NCBI GenBank assembly: GCA_001051155.2
Contig: JYIP02000004.1
Span: forward strand, 3,528,383-3,592,382
DNA: 64,000 bases
Reading direction: 5' to 3'
From: Chrysoporthe austroafricana
Taxonomy: Eukaryota; Ascomycota; Sordariomycetes; Diaporthales; Cryphonectriaceae
The notes beneath the pieces were generated by a model. That model saw nothing but the letters and a program-made list of their open reading frames with translations. It made no database searches and was not told where the DNA came from. A program made the position numbers and the translations under genes. Each line of letters begins with the position of its first letter. The stretch's first letter is position 1. Of the stretch, positions 46,388-55,270 are shown piece by piece.

Positions 46388-47848
46388 TCATGTCACATAC
46401 TGAGCCAAATCCACATGAATTTCTTCGGTCGTGTCTTTGGATACACATATGCTTCTCGACACAGTCGTTGATGCAAGCGGACTGCTCTCGTTCAAGTCCG
46501 CGCTCAAGTCCTCGTTCAAGTCCGCGTCTTCGAGGTCGCCAATAGCAGAAGTATCTGTCAGCGACGGCAGAGTGTCTACAGTATGCTCAATCCGATCACA
46601 TCGCTGGCGTCGCTTGCGAGGGCGTCCCCGTTCCATACTGTCTTCCGAATCGCTATCCCACAACCTCCCATGCGTCTTCTCCTCATACGACGCGTCAGTC
46701 TCGTCTTCCGACTCACTGGCCCACAACTTCGTCGCGTACCATCCGTCCTGCTCGTCTCCTGGGATCGAAGCCTGGGAGTGTGACCGCTTCCTACTACTTG
46801 CGCTCGCGCTTGCGTTTCGCGAGCCCCCGCCACTGTATCGTTCCATCAGAGAAGTTGCGGACAGCCACTCTTTCTTTATCTTGTATGGATTTTGCGGGTC
46901 GTCTACCCGTGTTTCAACGGTCACTAGATGTCGAGGTACTGCCGAGTAGGCAATAAAGGGCTTGAGGAGCATAAACACCGCCTGTGCAAATTTGGCTAAG
47001 AGATATGCTTCCCCAGTAGTGTTTAGTGCGCCCTCTTGCACCGGCGTGTTATGCCACTCGGCCGCGAATTCGCTGGTAGCTGAGTTTCGAACATTCAGAA
47101 CGTGGACCACGAAGTCCCCTCGCTTAGGGACAAGTGCAAAGATATGGTTGTCCCATAGTGTATGCAGATCTTGACGTATGAAGGTGGTGTTGTGCTCGTT
47201 ATGGATGAATGATGCGTCATCGCCATAGCGTCTCATGCTGTTCGCCTGGAACCATTTCAGAGAAGCAGAAGGAACCAGGTGCGCCTTGTGGACACCGTAT
47301 GGTTTGTTGGATAAGATACAACGCCGGAGTCTCGGAGGAGGAGGTATTGTCGGGATCATCATCGTGGACATCGGGCGTTCAACTCTATCCGTGGCGGTAC
47401 GTGAAGTTGAGCGATCAGTTTCGTCGGTAGCGGTACGTGACCTCGGGTCCCATCTCAGGGTTCGTAAGTGATCATGGGGAAATAGCCAGTCCTCGAATCT
47501 GGGAACAACAGGGTACAAATTATCATTGCCCGTAATAAACCAATATGTCTCGTCCCGGAGAATCCCATCTACCGCGATAGAGCTCGAAACTCGATTTGTC
47601 CCCTCCCGATCGGTGGCAAGGTAGCCATCAAACGCATTATTGGCGATAATTTGACAGGCTAGGAGAGCAGTGCTGTAATGAACGCCGGCAACCTGTGCTT
47701 CAGGACTTGAGTCTAGTCGAGGGAGCTTGAAGAGGATGTCCTCCGGATCATTGTAGCCAGGGTGCCTGAAAGATATTGTAGGCTTGGGTGTTGCAGAGTC
47801 TGAAGTTATGTTCGACGGAACTCGCTGCTTTAATGACACCTGGTCCAT
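46388..47848 (-). CDS. HNH endonuclease domain protein, 486 residues
   Basis: An uninterrupted minus-strand frame. The HNH core lies at about residues 176-250: C177-I-L-S, HKAHLVPSASLKWFQ (His 190 as the metal-chelating and catalytic region), IHNEHNTTFIRQDLHTLWD with Asn 217/220 and His 229, then ALVPKRGDFVVHVL. This fits the HNH_2 type common in fungal accessory genes. Residues 135-160 hold a short RTATD repeat. The C-terminal 150 residues are disordered, with a probable nuclear signal RGRPRKRRQR at 407-416 and acidic repeats (DADLNEDLSADLNE). Such domains nick or cut nucleic acid; the biological role here is unknown. The gene stands alone between unrelated loci. Confidence 0.85.
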   Translation of the reverse strand: MDQVSLKQRVPSNITSDSATPKPTISFRHPGYNDPEDILFKLPRLDSSPEAQVAGVHYSTALLACQIIANNAFDGYLATDREGTNRVSSSIAVDGILRDETYWFITGNDNLYPVVPRFEDWLFPHDHLRTLRWDPRSRTATDETDRSTSRTATDRVERPMSTMMIPTIPPPPRLRRCILSNKPYGVHKAHLVPSASLKWFQANSMRRYGDDASFIHNEHNTTFIRQDLHTLWDNHIFALVPKRGDFVVHVLNVRNSATSEFAAEWHNTPVQEGALNTTGEAYLLAKFAQAVFMLLKPFIAYSAVPRHLVTVETRVDDPQNPYKIKKEWLSATSLMERYSGGGSRNASASASSRKRSHSQASIPGDEQDGWYATKLWASESEDETDASYEEKTHGRLWDSDSEDSMERGRPRKRRQRCDRIEHTVDTLPSLTDTSAIGDLEDADLNEDLSADLNESSPLASTTVSRSICVSKDTTEEIHVDLAQYVT

Positions 47849-48214
47849 TAGAGTTGCATTCGTGATGATAGTAGCGGGTAGGTAGCCAGCAGCTTTTGGT
47901 AAGTCGGTTAGAGTTGTTGGATTGTAGGTTAGGTCATGATCGTCAGGAGGAAGGCATCAACCGTTGAATCAGCTGGCCCGTGCATAAATGGGGCCCGTGC
48001 ACTAGGCACAGGCAGGCAAGTAGGCAAACGGTGCCATCAGCCAATAGCGACTAGTCCTGTCAGTTCTACTGTGATAACGAATCCTTCCTTTCTGTTCTGC
48101 CTTCGAGAATCGATCCGCCCCAGTAGCCAGTCCATTGTTTCAGAGCACTCCAACGAAAAATTAATGCGTATATGAAATGGCTGATGCTGGAGGTCTTTCG
48201 AGTTACCCCGCGCC
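47849..48214. other. Upstream region of the HNH gene
   Basis: A 370-base stretch with no supported gene. It probably holds the HNH promoter (minus strand). No clear TATA box. Confidence 0.3.
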
Positions 48215-48239
48215 GGTCCTAATACCGGCCGGATTCAAA

Positions 48240-48520
48240 TGGGAACTTTCCCACAGATCACCGGTTCAAATTCGGCTCGAGGGACTTCCTTTTTTTTTTT
48301 TTTCCTCTTCTCCGTTTTCCCCTGCGCCCACCACCCCTCTGCCTGCATTATTATACAGCTTTTTCCTTCCGTAGGTTGCTATCCTTTTTTGCACTTTTCT
48401 TGTTTCCTGCTTCGGGTTGATGGTAATTAGTGGAAATACGGAGGCGGGGAGACGGGATTCAAGTAGGTTCGAAACGGGAAACCTCGTAGAACCGAAAACA
48501 GAAAACGGGTATAGAAACTC
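48240..48520 (+). pseudogene. tRNA-Tyr relic with duplicated 3' flank
   Basis: CCACAGATCACCGGTTCAAA to TTCGGCTCGAGGGA (about 48250-48283) repeats the 3' half of the tRNA-Tyr gene at 38413, with G-to-A and C-to-T changes in the T arm. Similarity continues through the T-rich terminator, CTTTTTTGCRCTTTTTCTTG, CGGGTTGATGGTA and GGGGAGACGGGAT, matching 38502-38670. The 5' half (acceptor, D arm, anticodon) is missing, so no tRNA can form. A segmental duplication, about 9.8 kb from its source. Confidence 0.82.
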
Positions 48521-50599
48521 GAAGTCGGCTCACCTAGCATTCGGTACTTGCCCTAGCTGTACCTTAAGGTATACTGCTCTCTGGGGGGTGCCTTTGGCGT
48601 ATTCTACTCGCCCAGTCTACCCAGTACATTCAGACGTTCAGAAAGGGTGTGACCGAATCCGCTACGCCACCAACGAGTCTTCAAAGGGTGACCGGCCAAT
48701 ATGCGTGCCCACATCGTAACCAAAAATGACACTTCGATCTGACCACCCGAACCTGCTATCAGGCTCCCAATCTCAAAGCTGGCATTCGACGAGAAGCCAA
48801 CGTAGTGCTGGCAAGGCCTAGTATGGCAGGAACAGACTTTACGGGTCGAACCCGTGGAGCGATATTAATACGTACGTCATTACCCCCTCCTTCCACAGCG
48901 CGGAGTCGTAGATATATTTGTCGTTGAGACAAGGATTCAGGAGCAGGATACCAAGTTCGCGAATTATAGGCGAACACGCATTGGTACGCAAGATTAGTCC
49001 CAACAAGGCAGCCCAATTCGATTCGGTGCGAAGGAAGGCCGAGTAGTAAATGCATAAAAATTCAACTCAATTGTCTGACGATATGACAACCGCAAATATC
49101 AAAGATTCCGCCATTGAGCATACAATAACCATCAAGGAGAGATACCGTCACTATTCGAGGCTGAGTAATATCGGTCAGAAAGCCTAAGAGGCCTGCCCTT
49201 CGTCCAGTCTAGTCCAGTGAGACAGCATGCCGTCTGATGTGGGTGCAGCATTCTCGTCACTGCGGCATTCCTATAGACCGTGTTATTGGAAGAGAGAAGG
49301 TAACCATTTTCACAGGGACCACGAACAACCTTGCAGTCCCGAGCCCACTTCTCGAAGCTCTGTTCTGCTTTAGGCCAATGCTGTCCATATTTTTGCGGAC
49401 GAGAAAGCGACTGATTTGCCTCCGAGGTTATTGAGTTCCCGGTTACTCATTTTCTGAACAACGAATAAATTTGCTATCTATGGACGGCGCAGCAATTTCC
49501 ATGCGCGAAATCGAGAGGCGCCTTGCTACAAGCTGTCTCGCCAAACGTGGGCCCCTGCGATTGGGTTGACTATCCTGAGACACACATTGACCGGCTTTAG
49601 CTTGAGCATCGACAACTGTTTCAGAATATCCTACCCGGTACGTAATAGATTTGGAAGGCCGAGTCCATAAACTCTCGTCTAATCGATCACCGTCGCCTCT
49701 GTCCCAAATAAGGTTTCCATTCCCCAAGTGTCTTGTTATTTCCCTTTGCTAGTTTATTTCTTGCCTTTTCTTTTTTTTTTCGTATAGTTTCTCCTCTGCC
49801 TCTTTTTTCTTCCTAGTTCAGACTTCATAGTAGCGTTCCACTCTTGAAGCCTTCCGCTGACTTGCTTACTGCCTTTGAGTAATTCGTGAGAGAGGCGCAA
49901 GTGTCAGTCGTTGAATAGTTGCTTCATTCTGAGCTGAAAGAAGAACTGGAGAACATGAGAATCGGCTCTTCTCCGGCGAGTTCAATGCGAATATTACGTA
50001 CTTGAGAGAAGAGGGCGCGGGATTGGAATGAGCGATTACACGCCGTGGCTTTGAACTATCGTTTCCAGTTGCTATGGCTTTGAACTATTGTTTCCAGTGT
50101 TTCATTTGGTCATGCCTTTAGTACCCCTTTGAGGCCGTACTGCAATTTACATTGCTTTCGATGAAATCTTCGCCCTTTGGCACGCCTCTTTCTTACATGT
50201 CAGATGTTCAGCACTTCCATAAAGACAAGAGACGCTAGAACAACTCGATAGCTGAAAACAGCATTGTATTACTGAGACTAGAGTGGTAAGTATGCTTTGG
50301 AACGCGTACTGCAGGTACTATCCGAATACTTGACCAAGTTGACCAAGAGAGGATATTGGCCCTCATAATGAATGACTAAGAGGCGGTCAACTAGATACCT
50401 TCCGTTACAGGTCTTTGACATGAGAGCGCTAGTTAGCCTTAAGTTGACATTAGGAGGGCAAGAAAATTATAAGTAGCTGGTGTTGGCTCATCGTTAACTG
50501 GCTTTTGAAACCAACTTGTCTTCATCACAGACAGATTATTCACAGCTCCTCCTACCTTCTCCGAGACTACCTTGATCACAAAATTTTGCACTGCCCATC
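48521..50599. other. Intergenic, 2 kb without a supported gene
   Basis: Minus-strand ORFs at 48759-49055 and 49443-49727 have no recognisable domain and poor start context. The last 150 bases, with TTATAAGTA near 50467 and a CT-rich tract, are the likely promoter of the secreted-protein gene. Confidence 0.4.
50465..50475 (+). promoter_or_regulatory. Candidate TATA box of the secreted-protein gene
   Basis: ATTATAAGTA lies about 130 bases before the ATG at 50600, followed by CT-rich DNA (CACAGCTCCTCCTACCTTCT). Placement is plausible for a fungal core promoter with a roughly 90-base leader. Confidence 0.35.
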
Positions 50600-51301
50600 A
50601 TGATCTTCAATCAACTTGCTACATTCGCTTCGCTTCTCGTAGCGTTAGTGGGCGCTGCTCCTTTCACTTCGCAGGATTTTATCACAGAGCCCATCAAACT
50701 GAAGACCCGGGCTACTGAAGGGATGCACCTTGTTAATTGTCAGGGTAACGGAAATACCTACTCTATTGAGGTCGTGGGTCTCCCTGCCTTTTCGCTCAAG
50801 GGCAATCAAAACTTCAGATTTGGGAAATTGTAGATGGAGAGAAAAACCATCCGAAACTGACCAGTACACAGTATTGTTCCGACGATAGCAACTGCAACTA
50901 CCAGCCTAGCTCGAGCAACGAATGCTCCCTCTCCAACAATGGGTATTTCCATTGGGAGGGCCGCTCGAACGAGGGTTGTACTTTTTCAAGCGGCGTTACG
51001 TTCTGGTACACGCTCCCGTCCAACGCTCAGAACTATGCCACCTATTCCAAGGTCGGGTAAGTATTTTGCCGGAGCCATGACCAGCAATGAGACAGAGGAC
51101 TGATCATGATCTGGTAGTACTGGCTATAACGGGTACCACAACTTTAATGTCTACAAAGATGACGGCCATACCATGTACACTGATGGAAACGGTGCTGCGT
51201 GCAAGAGCATCTACTACTGCCTGGATGTGAGTCTATCAGCCACTTGGTACCACGTTATATAACGCAGTAATTATAGCTGATACTTCGCTACTCAGGCTTA
51301 A
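50600..51301 (+). CDS. Secreted small cysteine-rich protein, 156-157 residues, three introns
   Basis: Exons are 50600-50773, 50872-51056, 51118-51226 and 51296-51301. Introns are 98, 61 and 69 bases with GTGGGT, GTAAGT and GTGAGT donors and CTGAC/CTGAT branch sites. The signal peptide is about residues 1-20 (FNQLATFASLLVALVGAAPF). The mature protein reads MHLVNCQGNG, VYCSDDSNCNY, SNNGYFHWEGRS, GCTFSSGVTFWY, KVGTGYNGYHNFNVYKDDG and ACKSIYYCLDA. I recall a secreted fungal family with this layout. It usually has Cys where this copy has Val (FNV-YKD), leaving seven cysteines and so one unpaired. The role is unknown. Being small, secreted and cysteine-rich in an accessory island suggests an effector-like or antimicrobial candidate (inference). 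The ORF that reads into intron 1 is not the real product. Confidence 0.82.
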
Positions 51302-52310
51302 ATCAGATGCTATGGAAGGGCAAATCTGCTGCTTGGTTGGTATAAATGTGGCGGGAAGCATAGTCACTCATTTGAATCCATGATTTTACGATTGGGAATA
51401 TCTCTTTACAGTCGGTCGTTTCTACGAAAATAGCTTATCTTCACTCCCCTTGCCTCACTACCATCCAAATAGCCTCCTTGCAGACGAGCTGGGGCGCTGC
51501 AGCCGACTCCACCTGGCTTTTTTGTAGGGGATGAAGTATGCGTATTTGCTCAGTCGGCAAACCACTACTAAAATACTGTCATACTACACTCTAGTTAAGG
51601 GTTCTAGTGAGAGAGGCAGCTTGGTGATGAAGGTCTATACTGCTGGCCATCAGCAGGTTGCAATCCGATAATAAGCTGCGTGCCGTGTTGTCTCGGCTCG
51701 CTCTGAAGATCGGGATCCAGCCCTCGCTGGTTTGACACGCAACACACCTCACTGTATCATCATGATCCTGCCGTGCTGGAATGCCTGGTATGCAGTAGGG
51801 CATCCATTCTACATCCAATGGAGATAGAAAGGCAGGCACGCATCACAAGTATGGACTCAGCACTGGACACAGCTGTGCACGTGTGGAGTGGTGAACGTCG
51901 CACGGGCGAGACAGTAGTGGGCTCAGTTGGGGCCTGCAGCCCTCTCGAGGTTTACGTCTGCGAGCTGAGGGTTCACCGCGAACCTTCTGGGTTGTCTACC
52001 GAGTAGTTCTCCTAGTGCAGATCCCATCTGAACAATAGCTGCGAATTCCGTGATAGAAGCCTCTCTATCGTGCCTGGTGTCTGCTGTGGCTCTACACACC
52101 TGCTGTAGTCAGCCTCTGCAACTAGCAATTTGGGGGTTTCCATGCTCCAGCCAGTTAGATCCCGTTCTGGGATACCCCAGTCATGTATTACCTAAACGGC
52201 GCCAGCAGAATTTTCATCGATCTCCACCACCCGGCCACCAACAAAAGTGGAATATAAGCCGTGCAACACCTCCCACACCACAACAGATCGGAACATAACG
52301 ACCTAACCGG
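51302..52310. other. Intergenic, no supported gene
   Basis: About 1 kb. Overlapping small ORFs on both strands (51591-51839 minus, 51773-52006 plus, 52050-52298 plus) show no domain. Nothing else supported. Confidence 0.35.
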
Positions 52311-52406
52311 TCGGGTATGGTGTAGCGGTAACATCCATGACTCTCATCGCCGTCTCAGACAGGTGATAGTTCTCATGAGCCCGGGGTTCGACTCCCCGTA
52401 TCCGAG
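52311..52406 (+). tRNA. tRNA-Glu (anticodon CTC) with intron
   Basis: The acceptor is TCGGGTA/TATCCGA with one G-T pair and discriminator G (52406). The D arm is GTGT-AGCGGTA-ACATC. The anticodon stem is CATGA/TCATG with a CTCTCA loop start, so the anticodon is CTC. An intron of about 26 bases sits just 3' of the anticodon. The T arm is CGGGG-TTCGACT-CCCCG. TTTT at 52413-52416 can end Pol III transcription, and a longer T run follows at 52440. The false ORF at 52261-52467 reads through it. Confidence 0.9.
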
Positions 52407-52416
52407 GATGTCTTTT

Positions 52417-53267
52417 GTTGGTTTACCAGCCGTTGGAGTTTTTTTTTTTGCCTTGTGCACCCCTTGAATCACTCACCACTTTTTCTCCTTTTTTCTGTGC
52501 CGCCTCTTTCGCTTCCCCCACTCCATCTATAGCGCCAAGGATGACATCTCGGTTGTGTGCGCCATTGTGCGTTACGCGCACCTCAGACGGGGCCACTGGA
52601 CTCGCGATGTCTTCCTTCAGCACGGGCCACCCTGCGAAATACCGACACTGCGGTCCCGCGGTATGGGCCGTGTGCCGCACACGTGTACAAACAGTAGAAA
52701 TGGAAGGCACGGACTGCTGCTTCCTCCCCTCTGCATCGGCTAAGGCCCTCACGGTCTTCTGGGCTTCGATATCTCCTGAGTCTGCTACTGCACACATCTG
52801 ACGGAGCGCGGCCAATACGGAGCCGCACACTGCAGAATCTGACGGATGCTCTGCGGTATCGAACCCCGAATCAAGGTCTGCCAGCAGCCGACCCGAGCCG
52901 AACCCAGACAAAGGAGGGGGAGGAGCAAGGATGCCCCCAAGGCTAACAAGAGGTTGGAGACTACACGAGGCGGGGGGAGGAGCTGAGCAGGACGTACGAG
53001 AGTGTCTCCAAGGCGGACGATCGCGCTGCGAAAAGAGCTCTGCCAGGCAAACGTGTGCGTGTGTGTGGGCGTGCGACGTATTGCACCTGGACGGACAAAC
53101 GATGCAGCGGGAGAACAAGCGCATGGCAGAAGAGGGTGGGTTTGTGAAGCCCACGGCCCACCGATCACGATGGCATTGGCGAGACCCGACGTTTGGCGTT
53201 CAGGGCGGGATCATAGCATGCATCGAGGTTTCCAGGTTAAAAAGGCAAGCTAGTCCCTCCGGCTGAG
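52417..53267. other. GC-rich region with overlapping unsupported ORFs
   Basis: A 243-codon minus-strand ORF (52423-53154) and several frames on both strands are open because the DNA is GC-rich. The minus-strand part near 52450-52800 has a fairly natural composition (AALRQMCAVADSGDIEAQKT, later EVRVTHNGAHNRDVILGAID), but I recognise no family. A decayed coding region or the 3' untranslated region of the kinase gene are alternatives. Confidence 0.35.
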
Positions 53268-54980
53268 CTATGCAGGCGGTGGTGAGAGGAGCGACCCGTC
53301 ATCTTCTAGCCTTCTCATCTTGGTCTTCCGCCCGCCCGAGCCAGACGAGTCCGGTCTCCGTGCCTTCTTCCTAACCGGGTCTGTGTCTGTTTTGTTGTTG
53401 TCATCGTCTCCCGACAGAGGTGGCGCGCTCTTGTCCATCCCATCGGAGCCAGAGGGCGACGGGCCGCCCGACCGCCGCGGCCTCGTCTCCCTGCTTCTCG
53501 GGCCATGCTCAGACGCCCCCGTGCCGCCGCCGCCGCTGCTGCTCTGGGTGTCATTCGCAGCCTCGGAGACGGGCTCCGTCACCGCGACCTGCCGCCAGAC
53601 CTCGTCCGCCAGGGCCTGTTCGGCCGTTGGCCGTTCGGCGGGGTCCCATGCCAGCATGGCGCGGAGGAGGGCCCCGAGGCCGTCGGGCATGCGGTCCTGC
53701 AGGCCTTCCAGCCGCTCGAGGGCCCTCTGATGGTGATGGGGGCTGGACATCGGCCCAGCCCACTCCGGCTTCTCGAAGGTGGCCAGCATGGAGAGCCTCA
53801 GGCTGAAGATGTCGACGGCGCTGGTGTAGCCCCCCTGCGCCCCAACCTCAGGCGCCGTGAAGCTCTGGGGGCCGAGAGCCGTTAGGAAGCCGATGGTGCC
53901 CATCTTGGCCTTGCCGAAGTCGCAGATGGCCGCGGTTGGGGGCTGGAAGGAGAATACCAGCAGATTCCTGGGGCTAATGTCCCTGTGCATGATGCCCATA
54001 GCGTGCAGGTTTCGAACCCCCTCTAGCACCTGGCGGAAGAGCGCCAGCCTCGTGGCCGGGGAGACTTCGTGCCACGCCGTAGTGTTAAAGTCGGAACGTG
54101 CGTACGGCATGACTAGACGAACGGTGTCCCACGAGGTGGGGCTGTGGTCGCACCACCAGGAGAGAAGCGAGACGACGCCGACGGTCTGCGCGGGAATTTG
54201 CGAAGCAATGTCGATCTCGTTATACACGACTCTTATATCGCGGCCGTGAGTGAGGATCGTCTTGCAGGCCACCATATCTCCAGACCACCTGTCCACGCCG
54301 ACCACAACATTGCCAAAAGCGCCTTTAGATACGACGTTATGCAAGATAATATTCCTTATGCGCAGATGTTTAAGGCTTGACATGACATCGAGAAGGCTAT
54401 GCTTTTGTACGCAATCGAGGTTCCAGCGCTGATACCAGCGCCGCATATAGTCATCGCGGCTGGCTAAGTAGGCTGCTTCGTTCTCTATGGAAAGGTCGAG
54501 TACAAAGTCTAGCGAGCCGATGCGAAGGTGGTTAGTCGTCATGTGAAGAACATGAGTATCCAAGTATTGCAACTCAACATCTGTATTCCCACCGGCCTGC
54601 ATGTATACGATTGGATGATATATGTTGATATTTTGTAACATGAGGGCTCCAGATTGTGGGTGGATTAAGATTATGCAAACTTCGAACCCTTTAAACTGGC
54701 GCGATCGGGACGAGCAAATAGGCAGGTCGATACAGCCGGTCTTTGCTTTCGGTTTCCCAACCACCCAACTGCCATTCAGGCCAGAACCCTTTTGGTCGAA
54801 CGAGAGAACAAGCTGATATTGTGATCGCGTGGAGCGGACGGTGGACTTGGCTGTCGCAGGGTTGGCCCGGATCGCGGCAAGGCTAGTCGATGGCTGGCGC
54901 TGCTGCTTGACCAGGGATGCCAGACATTTCCGCGCCACCTCGTTTTCGGGAGTTAGCGTTGCAAAGCACGACGAAGACAT
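53268..54980 (-). CDS. Protein kinase with FHA-like N-terminus and basic tail, 570 residues
   Basis: An uninterrupted minus-strand frame. Residues 50-165 resemble a divergent FHA fold (FKGFEVCIILIHPQSGALML). The kinase domain spans about 213-465: glycine loop VSKGAFGNV (first Gly is Ser), Lys 240 in VACK, Glu 255, HRDISPRN (332-339), DFG 354-356, APE 376-378 and DIFSLRL. Catalytic Asp, Asn, Lys and Glu are present, so activity is likely. The Lys usual in HRDxKPxN is Ser. The C-terminal 100 residues are disordered and basic (KKARR, RKTKMRR), suggesting a nuclear location. It is divergently arranged with the gene at 55271, 290 bases apart. The closest general type is the expanded fungal FHA/CAMK-like kinases; substrate unknown. 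Confidence 0.85.
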   Translation of the reverse strand: MSSSCFATLTPENEVARKCLASLVKQQRQPSTSLAAIRANPATAKSTVRSTRSQYQLVLSFDQKGSGLNGSWVVGKPKAKTGCIDLPICSSRSRQFKGFEVCIILIHPQSGALMLQNINIYHPIVYMQAGGNTDVELQYLDTHVLHMTTNHLRIGSLDFVLDLSIENEAAYLASRDDYMRRWYQRWNLDCVQKHSLLDVMSSLKHLRIRNIILHNVVSKGAFGNVVVGVDRWSGDMVACKTILTHGRDIRVVYNEIDIASQIPAQTVGVVSLLSWWCDHSPTSWDTVRLVMPYARSDFNTTAWHEVSPATRLALFRQVLEGVRNLHAMGIMHRDISPRNLLVFSFQPPTAAICDFGKAKMGTIGFLTALGPQSFTAPEVGAQGGYTSAVDIFSLRLSMLATFEKPEWAGPMSSPHHHQRALERLEGLQDRMPDGLGALLRAMLAWDPAERPTAEQALADEVWRQVAVTEPVSEAANDTQSSSGGGGTGASEHGPRSRETRPRRSGGPSPSGSDGMDKSAPPLSGDDDNNKTDTDPVRKKARRPDSSGSGGRKTKMRRLEDDGSLLSPPPA

Positions 54981-55270
54981 GATGAGGAGTATAATCAGCA
55001 GCTTTTAAACTCCGATAGCAAACGAACTGGCGATGCCTGAGATGTGATCTTCAAGCAGTAGTTCTCTCCTCTCCTGCCAGTGCAGCAAAGAAGACGTGGC
55101 TGGGAACCCCACCCGCGTGCATCCTCGCGTAGCGGGGCAATACATGTAACTCCTAACCCCGGCATGCAATCTGACGACGTGATTCATCTCGCAACACAAT
55201 CAAGAGCCAGCTGTCGACTACGACAATAGCAACAGTATCTTCGTCGTTATCAAAACCATCTTCGCTCATC
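54981..55270. promoter_or_regulatory. Shared divergent promoter of the kinase and the disordered-protein gene
   Basis: 290 bases between two opposed start codons. An ORF on the minus strand here (55005-55199) is short and unsupported. Co-regulation of the two genes is likely from the arrangement. I see no clear TATA box or known binding motif. Confidence 0.5.

Noticed and set aside
46576..46833. ORFs opposite or out of frame with the HNH gene
   Set aside because: No domain, and the 486-codon frame explains the coding signal.
53320..53885. Long plus-strand ORFs opposite the kinase gene (53320, 53420, 53505)
   Set aside because: GC-rich shadows of the kinase coding strand, which has all catalytic motifs.
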